Shown here: positions 25,993 through 35,470 of the stretch, piece by piece
How positions within the stretch are numbered: position 1 is the stretch's first letter
Layout of the letters: the number at the start of each line of letters is the position of its first letter
Assembly (NCBI RefSeq): GCF_022370755.2
Contig: NZ_CP092364.2
Location: 5,456,001-5,520,000 of the forward strand
Source of the DNA: Mycolicibacterium goodii
GTDB taxonomy: Bacteria > Actinomycetota > Actinomycetes > Mycobacteriales > Mycobacteriaceae
DNA length: 64,000 nt
Direction: 5' to 3'
Made by a program: the position numbers and the translations under genes
The notes under the pieces: generated by a model
The model's database searches: none
What the model saw: only the letters and a program-made list of their open reading frames with translations
What the model was told of the DNA's origin: nothing

Positions 25993-26032
25993 CCGTGTTG
26001 CCGTCGGGTCGGGGGGTCAGACGGCAACACGG
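25993..26032. terminator. Hairpin downstream of fadA2
   Basis: A perfect 13-bp inverted repeat, CCGTGTTGCCGTC (25993-26005) and GACGGCAACACGG (26020-26032), has a G-rich 14-nt loop. It lies about 95 nt past the fadA2 stop on the minus-strand transcript. Probable intrinsic terminator without a U-tract. Confidence 0.5.
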
Positions 26033-26125
26033 AGCTACTCGTCTATCGACCCCTCTGGCCCCGCCGTTACACGTCCGAGAAACAAACTTTTCGAATGTTT
26101 TCCGGGCCGCCGGGCGGGGCCGGGA

Positions 26126-27424
26126 TCAGGCCTCCAGGATCGCCGCGACGCCCTGGCCGCCCGCCGCGCAGATCGAGATCAGACCGCGCACCGGCCGGCC
26201 GGTGGCCTTCTTCTTCTCGGCGAGCTGCTTGGCCAGCTGCGCCACGATCCGCCCACCCGTGGCCGCGAACGGGTGCCCCGCCGCGAGCGACGAGCCGTTG
26301 ACGTTGAGCTTGGCGCGGTCGATCGAGCCGAGCGCCTTGTCCAGGCCCAGCCGTTCCTTGCAGTACTCCTCGGACTCCCACGCCTGCAGATGCGCCAGCA
26401 CCACCGACGCGAAGGCCTCGTGGATCTCGTAGAAGTCGAAGTCCTGCAGCGTCAGGTTGTTGCGGGCCAGCAGGCGTGGAACGGCGTAGGTCGGCGCCAT
26501 CAGGAGGCCGTCGGGACCGTTGACGTAGTCCACGGCGGCGGTCTCGGCGTCGACGAAGTACGCGCGCGGCTCCAGGCCGTGGGTCTGCGCCCACTCCTCG
26601 CTGGACAGCAGCGCCACCGAGGCGCCGTCGGTGAGCGGCGTCGAGTTGCCCGCCGTCATCGTCGCGTCGCCGGCCTTCACACCGAACACCGGCTTGAGCT
26701 TCGCGAGCTTCTCGACCGACGAGTCGGCCCGCAGGTTGTTGTCGCGGTAGACGCCGAGGAACGGCGTGACCAGATCGTCGAAGAACCCGGCGTCGTAGGC
26801 CGCGGCCATGTTGCGATGGCTGGCCGCCGCCAGTTCGTCCTGGTCGACGCGCTTGATGCCCATCGCCTTGGCGGTCACGGCGGCGTGCTCACCCATGGAC
26901 AGGCCCGTACGCGGTTCGCTGTTGACGGGAATCTCGACCCCCAGCGACGCGGGCAGCTTACCGACGAGCTTGAGGCGGTCGAGGTTGGACTTCGACCGGC
27001 GCAGCCCCAGCAGCACCCGGCGCAGATCGTTGCCGATCGCGATCGGCGCATCCGACGCGGTGTCCACGCCACCGGCCGCGGCCGACTCATAGCGGCCCGC
27101 GGCGATGCCGTCAGCAGCGGCGATGGCAGCCTGCAGACCCGTACCGCAGGCCTGCTGGATGTCGAATGCCGGGGTGTACGGGGACAGTGCACTGCCGAGC
27201 ACGCACTCGCGCATGAGGTTGAAGTCGCGGCTGTGCTTGAGCACTGCCCCACCGATCACCGCACCGAGCTGCTCGCCGGCCAGGTTGAACCGGTCGATCA
27301 GGCCACCTAGGGCCGCGGTGAACATGTCCTGGTTGGAGGCGTTGGCATACGCACCGTCGGATCGCGCGAACGGAATCCGGTTACCGCCGAGAACGGCGAC
27401 GCGGCGTCTCGATTGATTGGCCAT
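26126..27424 (-). CDS. fadA2: Acetyl-CoA acyltransferase (thiolase)
   Basis: A 432-residue thiolase that cleaves 3-ketoacyl-CoA with CoA, or condenses acyl-CoAs in reverse. Catalytic residues are in place: C93 in QQACGTGLQ, His in YEIHEAFA, His in GHPFAATGGR, and C419 in ICAAGGQG. It corresponds to FadA2 (Rv0243), divergent from fabG4 as in M. tuberculosis. The 81-nt intergenic region holds a strong palindrome (27446-27461) that probably controls both directions. Confidence 0.93.
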   Translation of the reverse strand: MANQSRRRVAVLGGNRIPFARSDGAYANASNQDMFTAALGGLIDRFNLAGEQLGAVIGGAVLKHSRDFNLMRECVLGSALSPYTPAFDIQQACGTGLQAAIAAADGIAAGRYESAAAGGVDTASDAPIAIGNDLRRVLLGLRRSKSNLDRLKLVGKLPASLGVEIPVNSEPRTGLSMGEHAAVTAKAMGIKRVDQDELAAASHRNMAAAYDAGFFDDLVTPFLGVYRDNNLRADSSVEKLAKLKPVFGVKAGDATMTAGNSTPLTDGASVALLSSEEWAQTHGLEPRAYFVDAETAAVDYVNGPDGLLMAPTYAVPRLLARNNLTLQDFDFYEIHEAFASVVLAHLQAWESEEYCKERLGLDKALGSIDRAKLNVNGSSLAAGHPFAATGGRIVAQLAKQLAEKKKATGRPVRGLISICAAGGQGVAAILEA

Positions 27425-27445
27425 GGGGCCATATTACCCACTGTT

Positions 27446-27461
27446 CTTACTCTGGAGTAAG
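27446..27461. promoter_or_regulatory. Palindromic operator between fadA2 and fabG4
   Basis: The palindrome CTTACTC-TG-GAGTAAG has perfect 7-bp half-sites and lies centrally in the 81-nt space between the divergent fatty-acid genes. Its size and symmetry fit a TetR-family repressor. It does not match the KstR or KstR2 sites as I know them. Confidence 0.65.
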
Positions 27462-27505
27462 TTCGGTATGGACAAGGCAGTACCGCGAAGCGAAAGGCAG
27501 CTGAA

Positions 27506-28858
27506 GTGGCTTCGGACCTGTTTTCCCAAGTGGTCAATTCCGGGCCGGGCTCGTTCCTGGCCAAGCAACTGGGCGTGCCGCAGCCTGAGACGTTGCGCCG
27601 CTACCGCCCGGGCGACCCGCCGCTGGCGGGCTCGCTGTTGATCGGCGGGTCGGGCCGCGTGGCCGAACCGCTGCGCACCGCGCTGGCCGACGACTACAAC
27701 CTGGTGTCCAACAACATCGGTGGCCGGTGGGCCGACTCGTTCGGCGGTGTGGTGTTCGACGCGACCGGCTTCACCGACGCCTCCGACCTCAAGGAGCTCT
27801 ACACGTTCTTCACGCCGCTGCTGCGCAACCTCGGCCCGTGCGCCCGGTTGGTCGTCGTCGGCACCACACCCGAGGAGGCCGGCAGCGTCCACGCCCAGGT
27901 GGCACAACGGGCGCTGGAAGGATTCACCCGCTCGCTGGGCAAGGAACTGCGCCGGGGTGCGACCATCTCACTCGTCTACCTCTCGGCCGGCGCCAAGCCC
28001 GGCGCCACCGGCCTCGAGTCGACCATGCGGTTCATCCTCTCGGCCAAGTCGGCCTACGTCGACGGTCAGGTGTACCGCGTCGGCGCCGACGATTCGACCC
28101 CGCCTGCCGACTGGGACAAGCCGCTGGACGGCAAGGTCGCGGTCGTCACCGGTGCGGCTCGCGGGATCGGCGCGACGATCGCCGAAGTGTTCGCGCGGGA
28201 CGGCGCGACCGTGGTGGCGATCGACGTCGAAGGCGCGGCCGACGACCTCAAGCGGGTCGCCGACAAGGTCGGCGGCACGGCACTCACGCTCGACGTGACC
28301 GCGGACGACGCCGTCGACAAGATCACCGCGCACGTCACCGAACATCACGGCGGCAAGGTCGACATCCTCGTCAACAACGCGGGCATCACCCGCGACAAGC
28401 TGCTCGCCAACATGGACGAGGGTCGCTGGGACTCGGTCATCGGCGTCAACCTGCTCGCACCGCAACGCCTCACCGAGGGGCTGGTCGAGAACGGGACCAT
28501 CGGCGAGGGTGGTCGCGTGATCGGCCTGTCGTCGATGGCCGGTATCGCGGGCAACCGCGGGCAGACCAACTACGCCGCCACCAAGGCCGGGATGATCGGC
28601 CTCGCAGAGGCGCTGGCACCCGTACTGGCCGACAAGGGCATCACGATCAACGCCGTCGCACCCGGTTTCATCGAGACCAAGATGACCGAGGCCATCCCGT
28701 TCGCCACCCGTGAGGTGGGACGCAGGCTCAATTCGCTGTTCCAGGGCGGGCAGCCCGTCGACGTGGCCGAACTGATCGCCTACTTCGCGAGCCCCGCGTC
28801 GAACGCGGTGACGGGCAACACCATCCGCGTGTGCGGCCAGGCCATGCTGGGGGCGTGA
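27506..28858 (+). CDS. fabG4: High-molecular-weight 3-oxoacyl-CoA/ACP reductase
   Basis: A 450-residue two-domain SDR. The N-terminal flavodoxin-like half is degenerate, and the C-terminal half is the catalytic reductase with TGAARGIG at 215-222, NNAG near 290, the serine at 342/343, Y356 and K360 (NYAATK). This layout is typical of mycobacterial FabG4 (Rv0242c), an NADH-dependent 3-ketoacyl-CoA reductase. GTG at 27506 lies behind GAAAGGCAG. It is followed 1 nt later by htdX, forming a reductase-dehydratase pair next to the FadA2 thiolase, a near-complete acyl-chain cycle. Confidence 0.95.
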   Translation: MASDLFSQVVNSGPGSFLAKQLGVPQPETLRRYRPGDPPLAGSLLIGGSGRVAEPLRTALADDYNLVSNNIGGRWADSFGGVVFDATGFTDASDLKELYTFFTPLLRNLGPCARLVVVGTTPEEAGSVHAQVAQRALEGFTRSLGKELRRGATISLVYLSAGAKPGATGLESTMRFILSAKSAYVDGQVYRVGADDSTPPADWDKPLDGKVAVVTGAARGIGATIAEVFARDGATVVAIDVEGAADDLKRVADKVGGTALTLDVTADDAVDKITAHVTEHHGGKVDILVNNAGITRDKLLANMDEGRWDSVIGVNLLAPQRLTEGLVENGTIGEGGRVIGLSSMAGIAGNRGQTNYAATKAGMIGLAEALAPVLADKGITINAVAPGFIETKMTEAIPFATREVGRRLNSLFQGGQPVDVAELIAYFASPASNAVTGNTIRVCGQAMLGA

Positions 28859-28859
28859 G

Positions 28860-29717
28860 GTGGCCGATACGCAACAGACCCAACCGAGCGGCCTGCGCAA
28901 CATGGCGCGGGCCGTCGTCGGCGCCCTTCCGTTCGTATCTCGCAGCGAGAGCCTGCCGACCCGGACGGTCACCGTCGACGACCTGTTGATCGATCCCGCC
29001 AACGTCGCCGAGTACGCACAGGTGACCGGCCTGCGGTTCGGTGACACCGTGCCGCTCACCTACCCGTTCACACTCACGTTCCCTGCCGTGATGTCACTGG
29101 TGACCGGACTCGATTTCCCCTTCCCGGCAATGGGTTCGGTGCACATCGAAAACCACATCACGCAGCACCGGCCGATCGCGGTGACCGACCGCGTGAGCGT
29201 CGCGGTGCACGCCGAGAACCTGCGTGAGCACCGCCGCGGTCTGCTCGTCGACATCGTCACCGACGTCAAGGTCGGCAACGAGCTCGCGTGGCATCAGGTG
29301 ACGACATTCCTGCACCAGCAGCGCACGAGCCTGTCCGGCGAGCCGAAGCCGCCGCCGCAGAAACAACCGAAACTGCCGCCGCCCAACGCGGTGCTGCGGA
29401 TCACGCCGGGGCAGATCCGTCACTACGCCGCGGTCGGCGGGGACCACAACCCCATCCACACCAACGCGATCGCGGCCAAACTGTTCGGCTTCCCCACTGT
29501 GATCGCCCACGGGATGTTCAGCGCCGCAGCCGTGTTGGGCAACATCGAAGGACAGCTGCCCGATGCGGTGAAGTACTCGGTGCGGTTCGCCAAACCCGTG
29601 GTGCTGCCCGCCAAGGCGGCACTGTACGTGGAACGCGACGCCAACGGCTGGGAACTCACGCTACGACACCCGACCAAGGGGCACCCGCACCTGACCGCGA
29701 CGGTGACGGGTCTCTAG
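28860..29717 (+). CDS. htdX: 3-hydroxyacyl-thioester dehydratase (MaoC-like)
   Basis: A 285-residue double-hotdog (R)-specific hydratase. The hydratase motif GGDHNPIH is at residues 193-200 with catalytic D195 and H200, and IAHGMFSAA follows. It equals HtdX (Rv0241c), which dehydrates 3-hydroxyacyl-CoA in FAS-II-like or beta-oxidation cycles. GTG at 28860 follows the fabG4 stop by one base, so translation is probably coupled. It is convergent with the mksB gene. Confidence 0.93.
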   Translation: MADTQQTQPSGLRNMARAVVGALPFVSRSESLPTRTVTVDDLLIDPANVAEYAQVTGLRFGDTVPLTYPFTLTFPAVMSLVTGLDFPFPAMGSVHIENHITQHRPIAVTDRVSVAVHAENLREHRRGLLVDIVTDVKVGNELAWHQVTTFLHQQRTSLSGEPKPPPQKQPKLPPPNAVLRITPGQIRHYAAVGGDHNPIHTNAIAAKLFGFPTVIAHGMFSAAAVLGNIEGQLPDAVKYSVRFAKPVVLPAKAALYVERDANGWELTLRHPTKGHPHLTATVTGL

Positions 29718-29741
29718 GGACCTTCGGGGATCACGCTCGAG

Positions 29742-29790
29742 ACCGACGAAAATGCCGTTGATCCATTGTGAGGACCTCAATTTCGTCGGT
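29742..29790. terminator. Convergent terminator between htdX and mksB
   Basis: The inverted repeat ACCGACGAAA (29742-29751) and TTTCGTCGGT (29781-29790) fills most of the 81-nt gap between the two convergent genes. On the plus-strand transcript the second arm begins with a U-triplet. Likely a bidirectional terminator. Confidence 0.5.
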
Positions 29791-29798
29791 TTCGGCGT

Positions 29799-32700
29799 CT
29801 AAGAGGTCGGGACCGCCTCCGGCTCGGCGGTGCGTCGGATCTCGCTGAACTCCGCGATCGACGCCGCGGTCACCGAGGCCACCGGCCGGGCGTTGGGCGC
29901 CGACGCGTCGGACTTCGACACCATCACGACACTGTCGATGTAGGGCTGGATCGTGGTGGTGTTCTGCACGGTAGCCACGATCACCAGCTGAAATCCGAAC
30001 TTGCGGAACGCCGACAGTGCCTGCTGCGCGAACTGCGGATCGGACTTCGAGAACGCCTCGTCGAGCATCAACTGCGCGAACACCGGCCTGGTGTCGGTGC
30101 TGCCCGGGCTCGCCAGGTTGAAGCTCAGCGCACCGGCCAGGCAGAACGCCATGAGCTTCTCCTGCTCACCACCCGAGTTGTCCCCCGAGTTGCTGTAGGT
30201 ACGGATGACCTCGCCGGTTTCGGCGTCGCGCTCCTCGCAGTACAGCACGAACCTGTTGCGCACATCGAGCGCGTCGCGGGTCCACTGCCGGTCCTCGACA
30301 GTGTTGCCCGCCAACAGTTTCCGCAGGTGCAGGATGTCGGTGTACTGCTCGAACATCGCGGTCTCGTCGCCGAAGCTCACCAGTGACACCCTGGCCGAGA
30401 TGCGTTGGGCCATCTCGTTGAGCTCGTCGACAGCCGCGAGGTGCCGGGTGCCCGCATGCAGCGTGAGCCGTGTGCCCCGGTTGAAGTCGACCGCGCCGAG
30501 GCCGGTGTTGACGCGTGCGATCTGTTCGGTGATCCGCCGCGCCTCGTTGTCGGCGATCATGTGCAGGTTGAGGATCGCGCCCGGCGCCTGTTCGGTGATG
30601 AGCCGCTGCATGCGCTCGTAGGCGTCGGGCAACTCCCGCTCGTCGATACGCCGGCACAGTGCCACATAGTCGTGCACACGCTCGTCGAAATCGTCGCTGT
30701 CGTTGGGGATCGCGTCGGGGAACGAGCTGTCGTAGGCCGCCATGATGCCAGCGAGCTCGTCGTGCGAGCGGTTGCGGTCGGCCCGCAGCCGGTCTCGTTC
30801 GCGGCTGATGACGCGCATGAGCTCGTTGCGGTACGGGTCGGAATCGAGCAGGTCGAGTGGCAGCGCGATATCGGCCGCGTAGCCGTCGAGGGTGTCGCGC
30901 GCATGCTGGGAGATCTCGCCGGGCTTGAGCCGTTCGGTGAGCTCGAGCAGTGCGGTGCGGCGGTTGTCGAGCAGGGTCTCGCGTTCGTTGAGCGATCCGA
31001 TCTGCTGGATGACCCTCTCGACGCGCTCCCAGCACTCGTCGGCCCGCTGCTGCAGCTTCTCGACGTCGGGGTTGTCGGACACCAGGAGATCGAGCTCATC
31101 CTGCAGGCGGGTCAGCGCCTCGTCCGCGGAGTCGGTGTCGATGTCGGTCCACTGCATGTACTGGTCGCACAGCGCGCGGCAGGCCCGTTCACGCGCCTGC
31201 AGCGCGGCACGGTGCTGGTCGAGGCGTTCACGGGCCTTGCGGGCGGCCGCGTAGACGTCTTCCGCTGCAGCCAGATCCGCTTCCAACGCGGTCATCTTGG
31301 CTTCCGTGCCGCCGACGAAGATGTAGTCGGAGGGGCGCAGCTTGGACCTGTCGTCCTTGACCGACAGCCGTCCGCTGTCCTTGCGCAGCCCCTGATCGGT
31401 GACCGCACGGGTCTGCGTGGTGAATTCGTCGGGACTGTCCACACACGCGTAGTCGCCGACCGACGCAATGACGTTGAGCGCCTCGACCGCGCTGTCGTGC
31501 GTGGGGTCGACGACCTGCAGCTTGGAGGCCAGCGTACCTTCGGCCGGGGCACGCAGCTGGGCATCGTGCTTGACGTGCTGCAGCTGTATCCGGCCGCGCA
31601 TGTCGTTCTCGTTGACGAACCGAAGGGCGGCATCGAGGTGCGCCTCGGGCACCAGCAGCCGTAATCCCGCCCCGCGCAACACCTTCTCGACCGCCATACG
31701 CCAACGGCTCTCGTCGGGCTTGAGCTCCATCAGCTCGGCCACGTACACCAGATCGCGTTCGGGGACGCCGATGGCACGAGCGATGCGGGCCCGCATCTCG
31801 TACTCGGTCTTCGGCAGCGAGGAACCGAGGCGCCGCACGCGTTCCAGCTCGGCCTCGACCGCGTCACGCGCCTCGCGGGCGCGCACCTCCTTCGCCGACG
31901 CCTCGACGTAGGCCTGGTTGCCGGTGAACAGTTCACGGTGCAGGCGGTCGGCCTCCTCCATGAGCGTCTCGCGCAGCGACCAGAACTCCTCGGCCGTATC
32001 GGGCGGTGTGAGCTGCAACGCGGTGACCTTGTCCTCGTAGGCACCGCGCCTGCGGGCCACCTCGTCGCTGAGCTTCTCGGCCTCGCTGAGCCGCTGTTGC
32101 AGCGGCACCAGATCGACTGAGGCCGAGTTGATCTGGGCCATCAGCGCGTTGTGCTCGTTCTTGAGCTGACGCTGCTGTGCGCCGAAATCGTCGCGCTGCG
32201 CCCCGAGTTGGTTGATCTGGTCGTCGAGGTTCTCGATGTCGGGGCCGGCCTGCTGCAACCGCAGCTGGTCGACGTAGTCGCGCACCATGGCGTTGTCGAT
32301 CGTGTCGATCACGCCGAACTTGGCCGCCTCGTCGGCGTACCGCGCCTGCACGGCCTCGATGTTGCCGAGGGTGTTGCGCTTTCGACGCGCCACATCGAGC
32401 ATGCCCCGCGCCTCGACGAGGGGGTTGATCTGCTCGAGCGCTTCCTCGACACCCGCGAGGCTCGCCGGCTCGTCGAGCATGAATTCGCGGACGAACTGCT
32501 CCAGACCGCCGACGCTCTTGAGCGACTTGGCCTTTCCGAGCAGCTGTTGCGCCGCCTCGGACGCCCGGATGCCGATGATCGAGTACAGCTGTGCCAGGTA
32601 CTGGCTCTCGCTGCGGCCACCGTTCCAGCCCGCCTCGCGGAACACCGCGGCGTCGTAGCCGCCTGCCGCCCACCTGTTGCACAGGTCGAAGATGTCGCGG

Positions 32701-33155
32701 TCGTCGTCGACCAGGTAGTAGCGGCTGCCGGGATCCGAGGTCTTCTCGGCGGCAAGCCATTTCAGCACGAGCCCGGTCACGGCCCGCCCGGTGCGGTCGG
32801 AGTAGGTGACCGCGACGGCCGACCAGGCCGGCCCGGTGCCGCGCAGGTACATGATCTGACGGCTGGTGCCGTCGCGGCGCTCGCCCCACGCACCCCGCAC
32901 GTACTTGTCGACCGTGCGCTTGCCGGTGCCCGAACCCGCCGCGGTGGTGTCGCCCGAGGCGTTGAAGTTGCGACGGTGCGACGGCAGGAACGCCAGCGAG
33001 ATCGCATCCAGCAGAGAGGATTTACCGCTCCCGGACGAACCGGTGATCAGCGTTCCCGCCGGGCTGAACGGGATCGAGTGGTAGCCGTCGAACACGCCCC
33101 AGTTGATGACCTGCAGACGTGACAGATAGAACTGGTTGGTCGGTTCAGATGCCAT
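29799..33155 (-). CDS. mksB: MksB/JetC-type SMC ATPase
   Basis: An 1118-residue SMC/MukB-like ATPase. Walker [10 protein letters not shown] is at residues 39-47 and is followed by long heptad-rich coiled-coil halves with a hinge region in the middle. The ABC signature is in [14 protein letters not shown] and Walker B in [12 protein letters not shown], near the C-terminus. It should dimerise and extrude or compact DNA with MksF (kleisin) and MksE. ATG at 33155 overlaps the mksE end by 11 nt. A gene of this kind (MSMEG_0370) is one of two MukB-like proteins known in M. smegmatis. No MksG/JetD nuclease gene follows; the next gene is convergent. Confidence 0.92.
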   Translation of the reverse strand: MASEPTNQFYLSRLQVINWGVFDGYHSIPFSPAGTLITGSSGSGKSSLLDAISLAFLPSHRRNFNASGDTTAAGSGTGKRTVDKYVRGAWGERRDGTSRQIMYLRGTGPAWSAVAVTYSDRTGRAVTGLVLKWLAAEKTSDPGSRYYLVDDDRDIFDLCNRWAAGGYDAAVFREAGWNGGRSESQYLAQLYSIIGIRASEAAQQLLGKAKSLKSVGGLEQFVREFMLDEPASLAGVEEALEQINPLVEARGMLDVARRKRNTLGNIEAVQARYADEAAKFGVIDTIDNAMVRDYVDQLRLQQAGPDIENLDDQINQLGAQRDDFGAQQRQLKNEHNALMAQINSASVDLVPLQQRLSEAEKLSDEVARRRGAYEDKVTALQLTPPDTAEEFWSLRETLMEEADRLHRELFTGNQAYVEASAKEVRAREARDAVEAELERVRRLGSSLPKTEYEMRARIARAIGVPERDLVYVAELMELKPDESRWRMAVEKVLRGAGLRLLVPEAHLDAALRFVNENDMRGRIQLQHVKHDAQLRAPAEGTLASKLQVVDPTHDSAVEALNVIASVGDYACVDSPDEFTTQTRAVTDQGLRKDSGRLSVKDDRSKLRPSDYIFVGGTEAKMTALEADLAAAEDVYAAARKARERLDQHRAALQARERACRALCDQYMQWTDIDTDSADEALTRLQDELDLLVSDNPDVEKLQQRADECWERVERVIQQIGSLNERETLLDNRRTALLELTERLKPGEISQHARDTLDGYAADIALPLDLLDSDPYRNELMRVISRERDRLRADRNRSHDELAGIMAAYDSSFPDAIPNDSDDFDERVHDYVALCRRIDERELPDAYERMQRLITEQAPGAILNLHMIADNEARRITEQIARVNTGLGAVDFNRGTRLTLHAGTRHLAAVDELNEMAQRISARVSLVSFGDETAMFEQYTDILHLRKLLAGNTVEDRQWTRDALDVRNRFVLYCEERDAETGEVIRTYSNSGDNSGGEQEKLMAFCLAGALSFNLASPGSTDTRPVFAQLMLDEAFSKSDPQFAQQALSAFRKFGFQLVIVATVQNTTTIQPYIDSVVMVSKSDASAPNARPVASVTAASIAEFSEIRRTAEPEAVPTS

Positions 33156-33873
33156 CGGCGTCCACTTCATCCTCGGCTGGGGCTGCGGCTGAGTCGGGAT
33201 CCGGATCGGGGTTGCCGCTCGCGGCGCGCTTGAGTTGTTCGAACTGCTGGGTCAGCTCGGTGATCGTCGATGCGGTCATGATCGCGTTGACGACCGGGCT
33301 GATCGTGAAACTGTGTTCGTCCTCGCGGTTGCGTACCAGGATCTCGATGTCGGACAGCCGCTCGATCGCGTTGTCGATGCGCCGGTCGAACGATGCGATG
33401 TCGCGGTCGGTGTCGTTGTTCACCGCCGCGAACAACTCGTGGATGTCCTCGCGCGTGATCAGAACGTTCTCGTCGCGGCTCGCGCTGCGCATGAGCTTCG
33501 CAAGGTGCAGCGCCAGGATCGAGTCGTAGGTGTTGAGCGTCTCGCGACGCAACAGCTTACGGCGCCAATGTGATTCGTACTCAGCCTGCTCGACGTAGGC
33601 GATCTCGTGGTCGTCCGACAGGATGAGCCGCAGGTCGAGTTCGGAGAGCCGCACGGTGAGCTCGGTGCGGTACCGGGTGACCCACGACCACAGTTCGGTG
33701 TGGTTGTGCTTGCTGATGTAGCGCCGCGACAACAGGTGCTGCAGCGCCCAGCAGGCGCGGTCGGGCAGCTCGCTGACGTCGCCGTCGAACCGCGGGGCAC
33801 GACGTTCCGGTGCGGAACGCTCGACCGCGTCGATGCTGGGCAGCGCGTCGAAGTCGATGGATGTGTCGCTCAT
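33145..33873 (-). CDS. mksE: MksE/JetB-type condensin accessory protein
   Basis: A 242-residue protein of the DUF4194 (JetB/MksE) type, the winged-helix KITE partner of the kleisin. Recognisable features are [12 protein letters not shown] and, further on, [12 protein letters not shown], with an acidic C-terminal tail. ATG at 33873 overlaps the mksF stop as ATGA, and its own end overlaps mksB by 11 nt, so the three are co-translated. The longer open frame to 34020 lies inside mksF and is rejected. Confidence 0.85.
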   Translation of the reverse strand: MSDTSIDFDALPSIDAVERSAPERRAPRFDGDVSELPDRACWALQHLLSRRYISKHNHTELWSWVTRYRTELTVRLSELDLRLILSDDHEIAYVEQAEYESHWRRKLLRRETLNTYDSILALHLAKLMRSASRDENVLITREDIHELFAAVNNDTDRDIASFDRRIDNAIERLSDIEILVRNREDEHSFTISPVVNAIMTASTITELTQQFEQLKRAASGNPDPDPDSAAAPAEDEVDADGI

Positions 33874-35336
33874 AACAGACTCTCGCTGACGATCGGTATC
33901 GGTTCGGTGAAAACCAGTTTGGGCACTTCGATCTCGCGGTCGGCTCCCTCCAGCGACCGGAACCGCACCCGCACCGATTCCCGGCCGTCCGTGCCGGGCT
34001 GCTTGAGCGCCCACGACCACAGGACGATGACGTGGCCGAGGTAGGCCGAGTCGAGCATGCCGATCGCCTCGTCGAGCGGCAGTGGCCGCGACGCGACGGT
34101 GTCGTTGACGAGCTCGGCGAGCTCGGTGGCGTCGACCTGGGCGGCGAGTGCGCCGAACGCCGACAGGTTCACCTCGCCCTCCGACGGTTGGGCGGGTGTG
34201 GGCGGCACCGCATCGCGGATCTTGAACGCCACGGCGCCGATCGAGTTGAAGTCGGCACGTGCCAGCGGAACCTCGAAGCCGACCCGGCTGTCGGCCAGCG
34301 AGACGCTCAGCAGGTCGTTCGCGGCCGCGAGGGCGTCATTGAGCTGGCGGGTGACACCGCGGCTCTCCTCGAGCGTGCCCGATGCCACGAACCGCTTGAT
34401 CCGCCGGGCACACCGTTGACGTGTGCGGCCCACCTCGGCGGTCTGGGCCGACACCAGCGTGAAGAAGCCGGACATCACCTCACGCAGGCTCGGGTCGAGC
34501 TGCGGGAGCTGGCTGGTGACCAGCTCGATGTCGGCCACCAGCGCGGCCCGCTGCTCCGGATCCTGGATCATCCGCGTGAACGCCGTGTACGACGCGCTCT
34601 CGCGCGACGCGAACAGCGATTCGTAGTCGTCGAACAGTTGTCGCTGGCGTTCCCGGTAGCCGATGTCGCTGTCGGCGGACGCATCGAGCAGGCGTGTGGT
34701 GATGCGGTTGAGCATCGCGCCGTACTGCCCGATGTCGGAGATGATCTGCTCCATCTGCAGCGCGATCGCCCGCGCCTCGTCCTCGACGTCGAGCGGATCG
34801 GGCTCGGGGCGGCGGCCCTCGTCGAGCGCGTCGAGTTCGGCTCGGAGACGGTCGATCTCGGCCTCGATGTCGGCGCGGATGCGATCGGGGTCGTTGCTGA
34901 CCTGACCGGCGACCCGGCGCAGGCCCGCGGCGATGCCCGCGATCGAGCCGCCGGTGGCGATCGTGTCCTCGCGGCGCATCCGGCGGGCAAAGTCGAGCAC
35001 CGCGCGCGCCTCGTAGGTCAGGTAGCAGACGTTGCGTTCGTCGTCGCCGCTCTGTTCGGTGATGCGATGCAGCCAGCCCTGGCCGGCCCAGTACTTGATG
35101 AGCGCCAGACCCGACTGCTCGCCATCGGCGCCGAGGTCGGCCAGATCGCGCTCGAGCCGGGCCACGAGTTCCGGCTCGGTGAGCTTCGCGCCGCGATCGA
35201 GGTGGCGTTCCATCAGCGTGAGATATCCGGCCAGGTTGTTGGCGACGAGCAGCCGCACCGACCGCGACTCGGCCACCTCACGGTTGAGCTCGTGAAGGCG
35301 CTGCAACGACGGACGACCGACATCAGCGTCGGGCAT
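33870..35336 (-). CDS. mksF: MksF/JetA-type kleisin
   Basis: A 488-residue DUF3375 (JetA/MksF) protein, the kleisin bridging the SMC heads. It shows an N-terminal winged-helix region with RLERDLADLGADG and KYWAGQGWLHRI, a central helical segment, and a C-terminal domain ending in EVPKLVFTEPIPI. GGAAGGAAG precedes ATG 35336. It is first in mksF-mksE-mksB and divergent from an O-methyltransferase across 134 nt. Confidence 0.87.
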   Translation of the reverse strand: MPDADVGRPSLQRLHELNREVAESRSVRLLVANNLAGYLTLMERHLDRGAKLTEPELVARLERDLADLGADGEQSGLALIKYWAGQGWLHRITEQSGDDERNVCYLTYEARAVLDFARRMRREDTIATGGSIAGIAAGLRRVAGQVSNDPDRIRADIEAEIDRLRAELDALDEGRRPEPDPLDVEDEARAIALQMEQIISDIGQYGAMLNRITTRLLDASADSDIGYRERQRQLFDDYESLFASRESASYTAFTRMIQDPEQRAALVADIELVTSQLPQLDPSLREVMSGFFTLVSAQTAEVGRTRQRCARRIKRFVASGTLEESRGVTRQLNDALAAANDLLSVSLADSRVGFEVPLARADFNSIGAVAFKIRDAVPPTPAQPSEGEVNLSAFGALAAQVDATELAELVNDTVASRPLPLDEAIGMLDSAYLGHVIVLWSWALKQPGTDGRESVRVRFRSLEGADREIEVPKLVFTEPIPIVSESLL

Positions 35337-35458
35337 GTCGCTTCCTTCCGTTCCGCAGCGTGTGCATCGGCCCTACTCTAGGCGCCGCGGCGGACGTGCC
35401 CCGGCGCCAGTTCGGTGCCGCCGTTTGTGAAGGTGACGCACACCTCAGTGGTCTGCTC

Positions 35459-35464
35459 TACAGT
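35459..35464 (+). promoter_or_regulatory. Leaderless -10 element before the O-methyltransferase
   Basis: TACAGT fits the TANNNT consensus and lies 6 nt before the GTG at 35471, so transcription would start at or next to the start codon. There is no ribosome site in front of that GTG, which supports leaderless initiation. Confidence 0.5.
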
Positions 35465-35470
35465 TCTGCC

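Larger units (their letters stand above)
25522..26125. other. 604-nt convergent intergenic region
   Basis: This gap lies between the ends of the phospholipase gene and fadA2. It contains the large palindrome at 25568-25629, a 32-codon minus-strand frame at 25640-25738, and a 13-bp hairpin at 25993-26032. The stretch 25740-25990 shows no feature I can support, and its composition is locally less GC-rich than its surroundings. It may be a decayed gene site. Confidence 0.5.

Noticed and set aside
30405..31664. A 419-codon plus-strand frame opposite mksB
   Set aside because: It is the antisense shadow of the SMC coiled-coil coding sequence; the translation has no recognisable features.
29799..35336. 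A full Wadjet (JetABCD) defence system
   Set aside because: No nuclease (JetD/MksG) gene is present next to the three condensin genes, so only JetABC-like components can be claimed.
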